A stretch of DNA of 64,000 bases from Bacteroidota bacterium. Its GTDB lineage: Bacteria; Bacteroidota; Bacteroidia; Flavobacteriales_D; Crocinitomicaceae. The stretch spans positions 1,240,001-1,304,000 of the forward strand of contig JASBTZ010000003.1 of the NCBI GenBank assembly GCA_030148165.1, read 5' to 3'. Both the position numbers and the translations under genes were made by a program. The notes beneath the pieces were generated by a model. It did not search any database, had not been told where the DNA came from, and was given only the letters and a program-made list of their open reading frames with translations. Positions 35,784 through 44,494 of this stretch are shown piece after piece. Positions within the stretch are counted from its first letter, which is position 1; every line of letters begins with the position of its first letter.

Positions 35784-36443
35784 ATGGAGACGAAGAAATC
35801 ATTCGAAGCAAACATTGATAATCAGCGTACATCAATCATTTTGGTAGCTGCATTATTTGTTGGAGGACTAACACTTGCCTCCTTCTCATACAAAACATCA
35901 ACAGAAATTGGCGAGACTGTCCAACGTAACAATCAAGGCGTTGAGATCAAATTTGAGCAAATTGCAAAAGTCGATCCTCCTGAAATCAAACCACAGATTG
36001 AGGCTGCAATTCCACCTAGTGAAAAGATTATTATTGACAGCAATACGCAAAAGATTCCGGATCCTGTTGTCATTCTTGATCCGCCTGATATAGAAATCAG
36101 TGATACAACAATTAAGATTGTAAAACCTCCTATTGACGATTTTCCGGATTTGGAAGCTAGCTTTCCAGGTGGTGCAGCTGCAATGAACAAATTCATTAAC
36201 GAATACATCACATACCCGCAAACATCCATAGAAATTGGTGATCAAGGAATTGTCTACCTGAATTTTGTTGTAGAACTTGACGGAACTTTAAGCGAAGTGA
36301 AAATTGAAAGAGGAGTTAGCACAGAACTCGATAGAGAGGCAAAAAGAGTTGTTCGAAAAATGCCTAAATGGAAGCCAGGTGAAACGGATGGTAAAAAAGT
36401 ACGAACTAGATGTCGTCTTCCTATTGTATTTGAATTAGAATAA
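35784..36443 (+). CDS. TonB-family energy transducer, copy 2
   Basis: A 219-residue paralogue of the preceding gene. TM helix at about 16-34, linker about 50-115, TonB domain about 120-219 with FPGGAAAMNKFINEYITYP and KPGETDGKKVRTRCRLP. N-terminal tail and TonB domain are near-copies of the first gene, whereas the linker has lost the PPP/EEE runs and instead reads with Ile, Asp and single Pro residues. This points to a tandem duplication with fast linker divergence. A bidirectional terminator follows. Confidence 0.9.
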   Translation: METKKSFEANIDNQRTSIILVAALFVGGLTLASFSYKTSTEIGETVQRNNQGVEIKFEQIAKVDPPEIKPQIEAAIPPSEKIIIDSNTQKIPDPVVILDPPDIEISDTTIKIVKPPIDDFPDLEASFPGGAAAMNKFINEYITYPQTSIEIGDQGIVYLNFVVELDGTLSEVKIERGVSTELDREAKRVVRKMPKWKPGETDGKKVRTRCRLPIVFELE

Positions 36444-36464
36444 TAACAACTAAATCATAGAAAA

Positions 36465-36490
36465 AGCGCGCTCTCGAGCGTGCTTTTTTC
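36465..36490. terminator. Bidirectional intrinsic terminator
   Basis: Eight-base stem AGCGCGCT / AGCGTGCT with one G-T wobble and a CTCG loop, A-run before and T-run after. It ends the tonB gene and the convergent minus-strand aldehyde dehydrogenase operon. Confidence 0.88.
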
Positions 36491-36492
36491 TT

Positions 36493-37374
36493 TTAATATG
36501 TTGAAGAGGCTCCACCAATATTTTCAATTGGATGCCAGGTTGTTTTGACTTCCTGAAAATCACTGATCAAATGAAGGTGTTGACTTTCGTACTTTTCCCA
36601 ATTTAAGTCGTACGAGCGAATGCGCTTTAAATTCCCTACAGACGACTCCTCAAGCATCAACGTAACTTCCTTATCTCTGGTGTCATTGGCGATTGCATTG
36701 ACGTCCATATGCTCAGCCAAAGGCTTAATCAATTCATTCCGTTGTCCCGTTAATATGTTGACCACACCTCCCGGAACATCAGATGAATGTAAAACTTCAG
36801 CGAAAGTCACCGCACACAAGGGTTTTTCCTCGGATGCCAGAACAACACAGGTATTTCCTCCCGCGATCACCGGTGCAATCAAAGAAACCAGGGATAAAAG
36901 AGATGTTCCTCCTTCCGTAATTATACCAACTACTCCCATTGGTTCGCTATTTGAAAAGTTGAAATGTGATGATGCTACTGGGTTGACTGAACCTAGTATC
37001 TGCTGGTATTTATCACACCAACCCGCATAGTAGATTAGTCGATCAATCGAAAGCTCCACTTCGTTTTTCGCTTGTTTGGCATTCAATCCTTGAAAAACAA
37101 GTTCCTCTGTAAATTGTTCCTTTCTCCCTTCGAGCATTTCTGCTATGCGGTACAGTATCTGCGAACGGTTAAATGCTGCTCGTTCGCTCCAGTCACCCAA
37201 TGCCTTCCTTGCAGCGACAACGGCATTTCTGACATCTTTACGGGAAGACAAGCAAATATTTCCTAATGCTTCACCTTTACCACTAGTTGGTGTGTAATAT
37301 CTTCCTGATTCCGTACGCGGGAATTTTCCGCCAATGTAAATTTTATAGGTCTTAAGTACTTTCAATCTGTCCAT
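36493..37374 (-). CDS. Truncated aldehyde-dehydrogenase-fold protein (ALDH16 C-terminal-domain-like)
   Basis: A 293-residue protein matching the N-terminal and NAD-binding half of aldehyde dehydrogenases (YIGGKFPRTESGRYY, RSQILYRIAEMLEGR, GVVGIITEGGTSLLSL, VIAGGNTCVVLAS, VPGGVVNILTG). The catalytic half is missing: there is no ELGGK glutamate motif and no catalytic cysteine. Its stop is normal and its frame clean, so this is not an obvious pseudogene. It follows a complete aldehyde dehydrogenase by three bases; fused, the two would be about 779 residues, the size and arrangement of ALDH16. A scaffold or dimerisation role is inferred. Confidence 0.72.
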   Translation of the reverse strand: MDRLKVLKTYKIYIGGKFPRTESGRYYTPTSGKGEALGNICLSSRKDVRNAVVAARKALGDWSERAAFNRSQILYRIAEMLEGRKEQFTEELVFQGLNAKQAKNEVELSIDRLIYYAGWCDKYQQILGSVNPVASSHFNFSNSEPMGVVGIITEGGTSLLSLVSLIAPVIAGGNTCVVLASEEKPLCAVTFAEVLHSSDVPGGVVNILTGQRNELIKPLAEHMDVNAIANDTRDKEVTLMLEESSVGNLKRIRSYDLNWEKYESQHLHLISDFQEVKTTWHPIENIGGASSTY

Positions 37375-37377
37375 ATA

Positions 37378-38838
37378 TTACTTTAGTTTAACGTACGCCT
37401 CTAAGCCGTGAAGTCCACCTTCACGACCATATCCACTTTCCTTATATCCTCCGAAAGGCGATGTTGGATCAAACTTATTGTATGTATTTGCCCAAATTAC
37501 ACCTGCTTTCAGTTTTGTTGTCAGATTAAAGATCCTCGATCCTTTATCTGTCCAAACACCAGCTGCCAATCCATAAGGCGTATTGTTTGCTTTCTGAATG
37601 ACCTCATCAACCGTCCTGAATGTCTGAATGGTTAAAACAGGTCCAAATATTTCCTCTTGTACGATCACACTCGATTGTGACATTCCAGTAAATAAAGTAG
37701 GTGCGCAGTAGTATCCTCCTTTCGGAAGATCACATGGAGTTTGGTACATCTCTGCACCCTCCTTTAATCCGATTTTAATGTATTTGTTGATTGTATCAAG
37801 CTGCTCCTTTGAGTTAATCGCACCAATATCCGTGTTTTTATCAAGCGGGTCGCCAATAATCAACGATTTCATTCGATGCTTTAGTTTCTCAATAACAATA
37901 TCTGCCACGTTCTCTTGAACAAACAACCTTGATCCGGCACAGCAGACATGCCCCTGATTGAAGAATATACCGTTAATTATCCCTTCAACTGCTTGATCTA
38001 ACGGTGCATCATCCATGATGATATTAGCCGATTTACCACCAAGTTCAAGTGTTAACTTTTTGCCTGTTCCCGCCGTCGCTTTCTGAATAATCTTACCTAC
38101 TGCAGTAGATCCTGTAAAGGCAATTTTGTTTATGTCTTTATGATTCACAATCTCGGCTCCCGTATCTCCAAATCCGGTAACAATGTTTACAACTCCATCA
38201 GGCAATCCGGAATCTTTGATGATCTCCGCCAATTTAAGAGCTGTCAGCGAAGTTGTTTCCGCCGGTTTCAAAACAATAGTATTCCCAGCAGCCAAAGCAG
38301 GTGCAATTTTCCACGCTGCCATCAACAAAGGAAAATTCCAGGGGATTATCTGACCAGCTACTCCTAAAGGTTCTACTCTGCGATTAGGAAATGCGTACTC
38401 CAGTTTATCAGCCCATCCGGCATAATAGAAAAAATGATTACAGGCTAATGGAACATCTACATCTCTCGATTCACGGATCACCTTACCCGCATCTAAACTT
38501 TCAATTACTGCCAATTCCCGAGCACGCTCCTGCATAAGTCTGGCAATACGATAAATGTATTTCGCCCGTTCAGCAGGAGAAATTCTAGACCAAATCTCAT
38601 CATATGCTTTACGTGCCGCCTTTACTGCTTTGTCGACATCACTTCCATTGGCATGAGCCACCTTTGCAATAACTTTTTTATTAGCAGGGTTGATCGAATC
38701 GAAATACTTTCCGGAAGATGGTTTCACCCACTTACCTCCAATAAATAAGTCGTAACGATCCTTCAATTGAATATGACCAGTACTTTCCGGTGCCGAAGCA
38801 TAGTCCCACTTAATTTGATTTGATTTCTTTTTTGCCAT
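37378..38838 (-). CDS. Aldehyde dehydrogenase, complete
   Basis: A 486-residue NAD(P)-dependent aldehyde dehydrogenase. PWNFPLLMAAWKIAPALAAGN (cofactor and Asn), FTGSTAVGK, catalytic Glu in LTLELGGKSANI, nucleophile Cys in NQGHVCCAGSRL, and EEIFGPVL are intact. Position between deoC and the truncated ALDH suggests it oxidises acetaldehyde released from deoxyribose 5-phosphate to acetate or another short aldehyde; substrate is inferred from context. It starts two bases after deoC, so translation is coupled. Confidence 0.93.
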   Translation of the reverse strand: MAKKKSNQIKWDYASAPESTGHIQLKDRYDLFIGGKWVKPSSGKYFDSINPANKKVIAKVAHANGSDVDKAVKAARKAYDEIWSRISPAERAKYIYRIARLMQERARELAVIESLDAGKVIRESRDVDVPLACNHFFYYAGWADKLEYAFPNRRVEPLGVAGQIIPWNFPLLMAAWKIAPALAAGNTIVLKPAETTSLTALKLAEIIKDSGLPDGVVNIVTGFGDTGAEIVNHKDINKIAFTGSTAVGKIIQKATAGTGKKLTLELGGKSANIIMDDAPLDQAVEGIINGIFFNQGHVCCAGSRLFVQENVADIVIEKLKHRMKSLIIGDPLDKNTDIGAINSKEQLDTINKYIKIGLKEGAEMYQTPCDLPKGGYYCAPTLFTGMSQSSVIVQEEIFGPVLTIQTFRTVDEVIQKANNTPYGLAAGVWTDKGSRIFNLTTKLKAGVIWANTYNKFDPTSPFGGYKESGYGREGGLHGLEAYVKLK

Positions 38839-38840
38839 AT

Positions 38841-39764
38841 TTAATCAATTGAAAAATAATCAGAAGACTGGTATACACCCGTCTCCGTTTTTAATATCTG
38901 CATCAGGACATCATTGGCAAGACTGCTGGCACCAAATCTAAACCATTCGTTGGTCAGCCATTCTTCCCCAAGTGTTTCTTTAACCATAACCAAATAGTGC
39001 AAAGCCAACTTTGAATTTGAAATTCCACCTGCCGGCTTCATTCCCACCTGGATACCGGTTTTTAATTTATAATCTCGTATTGCTTCCAACATAGTATAAG
39101 TCACTTGCATCGTTGCCGCTGGTTGAATTTTACCTGTTGATGTTTTAATAAAATCTGCTCCAGCGTATAAGGCAATATCACTTGCTCGCCGGACATTATC
39201 AAGTGTCACAAGTTCTCCTGTCTCCAGAATAACTTTCAATCTCGCATTGCCACATGCTTCCTTAATTGCGGCTATTTCATCAAATACAAAATTGTAATCT
39301 CCTTCCAGGAATTTACCTCGTGAAATAACCATGTCAATTTCATCTGCTCCATTGTCAACAGCGAATTTTGTATCGTCAAGCTTTACTTTTCGTGGAGCTT
39401 GGCCCGAAGGAAATGCGGTAGATACAGATGCTACTTTAACATCGGAACCCTCGACAGCTTTTTTAGCAGTTGCAACCATAGCTGGGTATACGCAAACTGC
39501 TGCTACCGTTGGCAATCCCGGATGAGCATCATGTAAATGCGCTGCTTTGTAACACATTTGCTTTACTTTACCTGGAGTATCTTTCCCTTCAAGCGTCGTT
39601 AGGTCAATCATATTCAGGATCATTTTCAGTCCCTGAAGCTTTGATTCATTCTTGATACTTCGCTTTTGAAATCTGGAAACTCTTTCTTCTACACCAACTT
39701 TGTCAATATGAGCTTGTTGGCTAAAATCAGGTATATCGCTATTTACAAATTTTCTTGCCGGCAT
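38841..39764 (-). CDS. deoC: Deoxyribose-phosphate aldolase
   Basis: A 307-residue class I aldolase that cleaves 2-deoxyribose 5-phosphate to acetaldehyde and glyceraldehyde 3-phosphate. The Schiff-base Lys is in FIKTSTGK; EIDMVISRG, KVILETGEL and GMKPAGGIS are the other family blocks. The N-terminus is longer than in the E. coli enzyme (about 259 residues). The frame is open further upstream, but ATG 39764 follows a -7 box by 20 bases. First gene of the deoC-ALDH-ALDH operon. Confidence 0.94.
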   Translation of the reverse strand: MPARKFVNSDIPDFSQQAHIDKVGVEERVSRFQKRSIKNESKLQGLKMILNMIDLTTLEGKDTPGKVKQMCYKAAHLHDAHPGLPTVAAVCVYPAMVATAKKAVEGSDVKVASVSTAFPSGQAPRKVKLDDTKFAVDNGADEIDMVISRGKFLEGDYNFVFDEIAAIKEACGNARLKVILETGELVTLDNVRRASDIALYAGADFIKTSTGKIQPAATMQVTYTMLEAIRDYKLKTGIQVGMKPAGGISNSKLALHYLVMVKETLGEEWLTNEWFRFGASSLANDVLMQILKTETGVYQSSDYFSID

Positions 39765-39784
39765 AGGTTGATCTATTTGGAATG

Positions 39785-39818
39785 CAAATATAAGAAAGTA
39801 TACCCCGAAAAATAACAA
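39785..39818 (-). promoter_or_regulatory. Promoter for deoC operon
   Basis: Minus-strand TATATTTG (39792-39785) with a TTG 23 bases upstream, overlapping the tail of the neighbouring terminator. Spacing is at the upper consensus limit. It starts 20 bases before the deoC ATG. Confidence 0.5.
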
Positions 39819-39841
39819 AGCCCTGACGCAAATCAGGGCTT
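39818..39841 (-). terminator. Intrinsic terminator of the MORN-like gene
   Basis: Stem AAGCCCTGA / TCAGGGCTT with a six-base loop, followed on the minus strand by a U-rich but interrupted tail. It lies 23 bases after the MORN-like gene stop. Confidence 0.75.
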
Positions 39842-39864
39842 CGAATTAAATACTTAAACTAATA

Positions 39865-40731
39865 TTATAACTGACCATCCGAATGGTAAACTCCTTTTTT
39901 GAAGATCTTAACCTTCAATAGGATTCCATCTGAGTCATACTCGTAAACCTTACCATCCCACAGTCTACCTGCTCTGAACTCTCCATCTTGCCAGATTTCA
40001 TCGTTCTCATTGTAAACTTTGTTATATGAGTTTGGTTCAAACGGTTTACCTTTTGTTCTAGGTTGACCTATCTGAGGAGCTCTTTCCTTGGACATACCAG
40101 GATCGGTTACATGCTCCGGAGCATTAACCATTTCTTTTTGCTCGCTCTTTTCAACACTACCATCGGCAGCATAGAAAATAATTTCTTTTACATCACCATT
40201 TTCATAATAGCGAGTAGCTTTTCCGTTCTGGATTCCATCGCTTGATTCGTATTCAAATTCGATTTGACCATTTGCATAGCGATAGATCACGGTACCTTCT
40301 TCTTTACCGTTATCATTGTAATTCGCTTCGTACTCAACTTCACCATTTTCATGATATCTGATGAGTTTACCCGAATACTTGTTACGGTTAAAAGTACCAG
40401 TTTCTCTAACTACACCATTAGCATAGAATTTAGTGTAAGCACCGCTAGGGCGATTGTTTTTATACTCACCCTTCAACTTCGGTGTTTCACCGTCATTATA
40501 ATACTTGATCCAGGTCCCTTCCTTTCGATCATCGATGTATGGACCCTCTTCGATTTTTCCATCAGCTGGAAATCCAGACTCAGGACGATCCTTGCCAAAG
40601 TAAACCCATTTACCTTGCTTACGCCCCTCTTCGTCAGTTTTGTTAATATCTCCTCCCTGATCCTTACCAGCGTAAGCCGCCGAGGTTAAGAATCCCGCAA
40701 AGACAAATAAAAATACCGCAATTCTATTCAT
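39865..40731 (-). CDS. Secreted MORN-like (YwqK-type) repeat protein
   Basis: A 288-residue protein with a signal peptide (MNRIAVFLFVFAGFLTSAAYA) and about eight MORN-like repeats, e.g. EEGPYIDDRKEGTWIKYY, KLKGEYKNNRPSGAYTKFYANG, GKLIRYHENGEVEYEANY. The repeats form a beta-rich ladder; no enzymatic motif is visible. It is monocistronic, with a terminator behind it and a 160-base upstream gap shared with the threonine dehydrogenase gene stop. It is a larger relative of the lipoprotein at 23611-24057. Function unknown. Confidence 0.75.
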   Translation of the reverse strand: MNRIAVFLFVFAGFLTSAAYAGKDQGGDINKTDEEGRKQGKWVYFGKDRPESGFPADGKIEEGPYIDDRKEGTWIKYYNDGETPKLKGEYKNNRPSGAYTKFYANGVVRETGTFNRNKYSGKLIRYHENGEVEYEANYNDNGKEEGTVIYRYANGQIEFEYESSDGIQNGKATRYYENGDVKEIIFYAADGSVEKSEQKEMVNAPEHVTDPGMSKERAPQIGQPRTKGKPFEPNSYNKVYNENDEIWQDGEFRAGRLWDGKVYEYDSDGILLKVKIFKKGVYHSDGQL

Positions 40732-40891
40732 TTCTTAGCATTTTTAGTTTAGGGAGTATTACAGTTCTTAATATCGAAGATACAAATCGCATGCCCTTTA
40801 TCAAAATAATTTAATATAAATTCGCTCAATCCTTAATTTTTATCGATTAATTTTTATGCATGAATAGCATTTATTTGCTGGTATGAGCACT

Positions 40892-41851
40892 CTATAACTC
40901 TTTATTTAACAGGGATATATCTACATTTTCAAGCATTACATCCACCAATTTATCAATATTATAATTTTCTTTCCACCCCCAGTCATTTCTTGCTGCTTCA
41001 TCATCTATAGATCCAGGCCATGAATCGGCAATTTTTTGACGAAAATCAGGTTGATATGTGATCCTGAAATCGGGATTTCTTTGCTGAATCGCCTCAGCAA
41101 TTTCCTTTGGAGTAAAACTGCAACCGGATAGATTATAAGAGGATCTAATCTTGATGTTTTCGGATGGTGCTTGCATTAATTCAATGGTCGCTCGAATGGC
41201 ATCATCCATATACATCATCGGTAACATGGTGTTTTCACTTAGAAAGCATATAAAATCTTCGCTCATTTTAGCCTTATAAAAGATGTCTACAGCGTAATCG
41301 GTAGTGCCTCCACCTGGTAAACTCGTATATGAAATCAATCCTGGATAGCGTATACTTCTTACGTCTACTCCGTAATTATTAAAGTAATATTCGCACCACC
41401 TCTCTCCTGCTTGCTTTGATATTCCGTAAACGGTAGAAGGCTCCATTACGGTTCTCTGCGGTGTATTGATTTTTGGCGTGGTAGGGCCAAACACTGCAAT
41501 TGAACTCGGCCAGAAGACTTTTTTGATGCTTCCTTCCTTTGCCAGATCAAGAATTGTAAACAATCCTTCCATATTTAGTTTCCACGCAAAATCAGGATTT
41601 TTCTCCGCAGTTGCGCTAAGTAATGCTGCAAGCAAGTAAACTTCATCGATTGATTCACTTATAATAAAGTCACGCACAAAAGAACGATCCAAAACATCCA
41701 TTTTTATATATGGTCCATTTTGAATTATTGCAGGACACTCATCCCGTAGATCTGCAGCAATAACCTGATCATTTCCGTTTATTTTCCGCAGTCTTAGGAC
41801 TAATTCAGTGCCTATTTGCCCACATGCGCCTATGACTATAATCTTGCTCAT
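40892..41851 (-). CDS. SDR-type L-threonine 3-dehydrogenase
   Basis: A 319-residue extended short-chain dehydrogenase with Rossmann motif GACGQIGTE near the N-terminus and active-site YGISKQAGERW (YxxxK). N-terminal KIIVIGACGQIGTEL and VVWPSSIAVFGP-like (KVFWPSSIAVFGPTTP) sequences match the NAD-dependent threonine dehydrogenases of Flavobacterium and Bacteroides rather than sugar epimerases. It oxidises L-threonine to 2-amino-3-oxobutyrate. The partner glycine C-acetyltransferase is not adjacent. It is divergent from hmgA, and a 14-bp palindrome overlaps its start codon. Confidence 0.85.
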   Translation of the reverse strand: MSKIIVIGACGQIGTELVLRLRKINGNDQVIAADLRDECPAIIQNGPYIKMDVLDRSFVRDFIISESIDEVYLLAALLSATAEKNPDFAWKLNMEGLFTILDLAKEGSIKKVFWPSSIAVFGPTTPKINTPQRTVMEPSTVYGISKQAGERWCEYYFNNYGVDVRSIRYPGLISYTSLPGGGTTDYAVDIFYKAKMSEDFICFLSENTMLPMMYMDDAIRATIELMQAPSENIKIRSSYNLSGCSFTPKEIAEAIQQRNPDFRITYQPDFRQKIADSWPGSIDDEAARNDWGWKENYNIDKLVDVMLENVDISLLNKEL

Positions 41852-41863
41852 AACGATCGTTAT
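41850..41863. promoter_or_regulatory. Perfect 14-bp palindrome at tdh-like start codon
   Basis: ATAACGATCGTTAT is a perfect palindrome that covers two bases of the start codon of the threonine dehydrogenase gene. Such a site could be bound by a repressor or form a translation-blocking hairpin; no partner is known to me. Confidence 0.4.
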
Positions 41864-41933
41864 CGAAACAAATAGAACTATTATTTGATAAATATCCTAG
41901 TGCCCCGTTTCGTTTTTTGTAAATTTAATTGCT

Positions 41934-41976
41934 GACAATTGTCATTTTTTGCAGACAATTGTCAGTTTATATTTGT
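41934..41976 (+). promoter_or_regulatory. Paired palindromic operators and promoter of hmgA
   Basis: Two palindromes, TGACAATTGTCA (41934-41945) and GACAATTGTC (41955-41964), have centres exactly 20 bp apart, about two helical turns. A TTG (41950-41952) and a TATATTTG -7 box (41969-41976) place the second palindrome inside the promoter spacer (16 bases) and the first just upstream of -33. This is the classic layout for a dimeric regulator that represses or activates the hmgA-hpd genes. The leader to ATG 42108 is about 130 bases and holds no ORF. Confidence 0.65.
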
Positions 41977-42107
41977 CGTCTAGTAAATCTAATACTATGT
42001 GGTTTAATTTATTGATTCATTTAAATTATCTTCTTAAGAGGAAGCCTGAGTGATTTTACTATTCACCTTTGAATCAATATATTACACATTAATTAAAATC
42101 ATATAAA

Positions 42108-43271
42108 ATGCCTTTTTATCATAAACTGGGAAAAATCCCACACAAACGACATACTGCATTCAGAAAACCAGACGGTTCACTTTATCACGAACAGTTGTTT
42201 GGTACCATTGGATTTGACGGGATGTCCTCATTAATGTATCATCTGCAACCGCCGACCGTGGTAAAAGAAGTGCAAGGACAACGAAATGTAGCTCCTGAAG
42301 TTGGTGCTGATCGAAATATGATCATGCGTAGCTTTATGGGGTATAAAGTCGATCCTAAGGATGATTTCCTCGATAGCCGGGTTGTAATGCTAATGAATTC
42401 TGACTGCTATATCGAGCTCGCTGCACCTAAAAAGTCAATGACCGACTATTTCTACAAAAATGCCGATGCGGATGAAATCATATTTGTCCACAAAGGAGAA
42501 GGTGTACTTAAAACACAACTGGGAAACATTGAATTTGGATATGGTGATTACCTTGTGATACCCCGTGGAATGATCTACCAACTTCATTTTAAAAATGACG
42601 ACAATCGACTGTTTGTTGTCCAGTCATTTAGTCCGGTATACACACCAAAGCGTTATCGAAACTGGTTTGGACAGCTATTGGAGCATTCTCCATATTGTGA
42701 AAGAGACATTCGTCCTCCAAAAGAATTGGAAACCAATGACGAACAAGGTGACTTTCTTTTGAAAATTAAGAAGGAGGATATTTTATACGATTATGTATAC
42801 ACTAATCACCCGTTCGACCTCGTTGGCTGGGACGGTTATAATTATCCGTACGCATTTTCAATTCACGATTTTGAGCCAATAACCGGAAGGATACATCTTC
42901 CTCCGCCAATCCATCAAACGTTTGAGACGGCAGGATTTGTACTCTGTTCGTTTGTTCCTAGATTGTATGATTACCACCCGGATGCTATTCCAGCTCCTTA
43001 CAATCACAGCAATATTGATTCAGATGAAGTACTTTATTATGTTGACGGTGATTTTATGAGTCGTAATCATATTGAAAAGGGTCAGATTACTTTACACCCG
43101 GCGGGGATTCCACATGGACCACACCCGGGAGCATATGAGCGAAGTATTGGGGAAAAAGAAACCCTGGAACTAGCTGTAATGGTCGATACGTTCAAACCCT
43201 TAAAGCTTACTAAAAAAGCATTGGAAATTGAATTAGCTGAATACCACAAAAGTTGGATAGGAGCTAAGTAA
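42108..43271 (+). CDS. hmgA: Homogentisate 1,2-dioxygenase
   Basis: A 387-residue ring-cleaving dioxygenase that opens homogentisate to maleylacetoacetate with ferrous iron. MPFYHKLGKIPHKRHTAFR is typical of the Bacteroidota form; the C-terminal iron site is in YNHSNIDSDEVLYY and HPAGIPHGPHPG. It lies 54 bases before hpd, so both enzymes of the 4-hydroxyphenylpyruvate to maleylacetoacetate steps are adjacent. Maleylacetoacetate isomerase and fumarylacetoacetase are not in the window. Confidence 0.95.
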   Translation: MPFYHKLGKIPHKRHTAFRKPDGSLYHEQLFGTIGFDGMSSLMYHLQPPTVVKEVQGQRNVAPEVGADRNMIMRSFMGYKVDPKDDFLDSRVVMLMNSDCYIELAAPKKSMTDYFYKNADADEIIFVHKGEGVLKTQLGNIEFGYGDYLVIPRGMIYQLHFKNDDNRLFVVQSFSPVYTPKRYRNWFGQLLEHSPYCERDIRPPKELETNDEQGDFLLKIKKEDILYDYVYTNHPFDLVGWDGYNYPYAFSIHDFEPITGRIHLPPPIHQTFETAGFVLCSFVPRLYDYHPDAIPAPYNHSNIDSDEVLYYVDGDFMSRNHIEKGQITLHPAGIPHGPHPGAYERSIGEKETLELAVMVDTFKPLKLTKKALEIELAEYHKSWIGAK

Positions 43272-43325
43272 ATCGTAAATTATTAATATCCGTTCCTTAC
43301 ATTAGGAGCAATAAAAGAAAATATC

Positions 43326-44486
43326 ATGAGTAAAGAGGTGAAAAGTGTAAACTACGGATTGGAAAAGATCTTTGAAGGAGCACAAGATTTCCTTCCATTA
43401 TTAGGTACAGATTACGTAGAGTTATATGTTGGTAACGCGAAACAAGCTGCACATTTCTATAAAACGGCATTTGGCTTTCAGTCTTTTGCGTACAAAGGAT
43501 TGGAAACTGGTAGTAAAGATTCAGTATCCTACGTTCTAAAGCAGGATAAAATCAAGCTGGTTCTGACTACTCCACTTAATTCAAAAAGCCCTATTAACGA
43601 CCATCTAGTAAAGCATGGTGACGGTGTTAAGGTTATTGCATTATGGGTGGAAGATGCTACTCAGGCATGGAAGGAAACCACTTCCAGAGGGGCGAAGTCT
43701 TATATGGAGCCTACAACAGAATCTGACGAAAATGGTGAAGTTGTTCGATCGGGAATTCACACATATGGTGATACCGTACACATTTTTGTGGAACGAAAAA
43801 AATACGATGGTGTATTCCTTCCGGGATTCACAGAGTGGAAATCTGATTACAATCCGGAACCTGTTGGTCTAAAATATGTCGACCACATGGTCGGAAATGT
43901 TGGATGGGGAGAAATGAATGACTGGGTAAAATGGTATGAAGATGTGATGGGATTCGAAAACTTCCTGTCGTTCGACGATAAGCAAATTCATACGGAATAT
44001 TCAGCACTAATGAGTAAGGTAATGAGTAACGGCAACGGGCGAATCAAATTCCCGATTAACGAGCCGGCGGAAGGAAAGAAAAAATCACAGATCGAAGAAT
44101 ATCTTGACTTCTACGAAGGTCCGGGCTGTCAGCACATCGCTGTTGCAACCGATGACATCATTAAAACGGTTTCCGAGATGCGGGCAAGAGGAGTTGAGTT
44201 TCTTTCTACCCCACCGGACACCTATTATGAAGCTGCTCCTGACCGACTGGCAGAATTTGATCACAAGATGAAAGAAGATGTTGAGAAATTAAAGAGTCTG
44301 GGCATCATGATCGATGCCGATGAAGAAGGATATCTTTTGCAGATCTTTACCAGACCGGTAGAGGATCGACCAACACTCTTCTTTGAGATTATCCAACGCA
44401 TGGGTGCTAGAGGATTCGGAGCAGGCAACTTTAAGGCCCTGTTCGAATCAATTGAAAGAGAACAAGAACTAAGAGGAACTTTATAA
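43326..44486 (+). CDS. hpd: 4-hydroxyphenylpyruvate dioxygenase
   Basis: A 386-residue iron-dependent VOC-fold dioxygenase that converts 4-hydroxyphenylpyruvate to homogentisate. The iron ligands are in KYVDHMVGNV, CQHIAVATDD and TLFFEIIQRMG; the C-terminal GFGAGNFKALFESIEREQ gate helix is present. Downstream of hmgA by 54 bases and closed by a strong terminator, giving an hmgA-hpd unit for tyrosine/phenylalanine use. Confidence 0.97.
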   Translation: MSKEVKSVNYGLEKIFEGAQDFLPLLGTDYVELYVGNAKQAAHFYKTAFGFQSFAYKGLETGSKDSVSYVLKQDKIKLVLTTPLNSKSPINDHLVKHGDGVKVIALWVEDATQAWKETTSRGAKSYMEPTTESDENGEVVRSGIHTYGDTVHIFVERKKYDGVFLPGFTEWKSDYNPEPVGLKYVDHMVGNVGWGEMNDWVKWYEDVMGFENFLSFDDKQIHTEYSALMSKVMSNGNGRIKFPINEPAEGKKKSQIEEYLDFYEGPGCQHIAVATDDIIKTVSEMRARGVEFLSTPPDTYYEAAPDRLAEFDHKMKEDVEKLKSLGIMIDADEEGYLLQIFTRPVEDRPTLFFEIIQRMGARGFGAGNFKALFESIEREQELRGTL

Positions 44487-44494
44487 ATGGAAAA

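Noticed and set aside
36493-37374. Truncated ALDH as a pseudogene
   Set aside because: The frame is intact, the truncation falls at a domain border, neighbours are tightly coupled, and the deletion matches a known non-catalytic ALDH-like domain.
41977-42107. Riboswitch or small RNA in the hmgA leader
   Set aside because: About 130 A/T-rich bases without a stable stem or a recognisable conserved motif.
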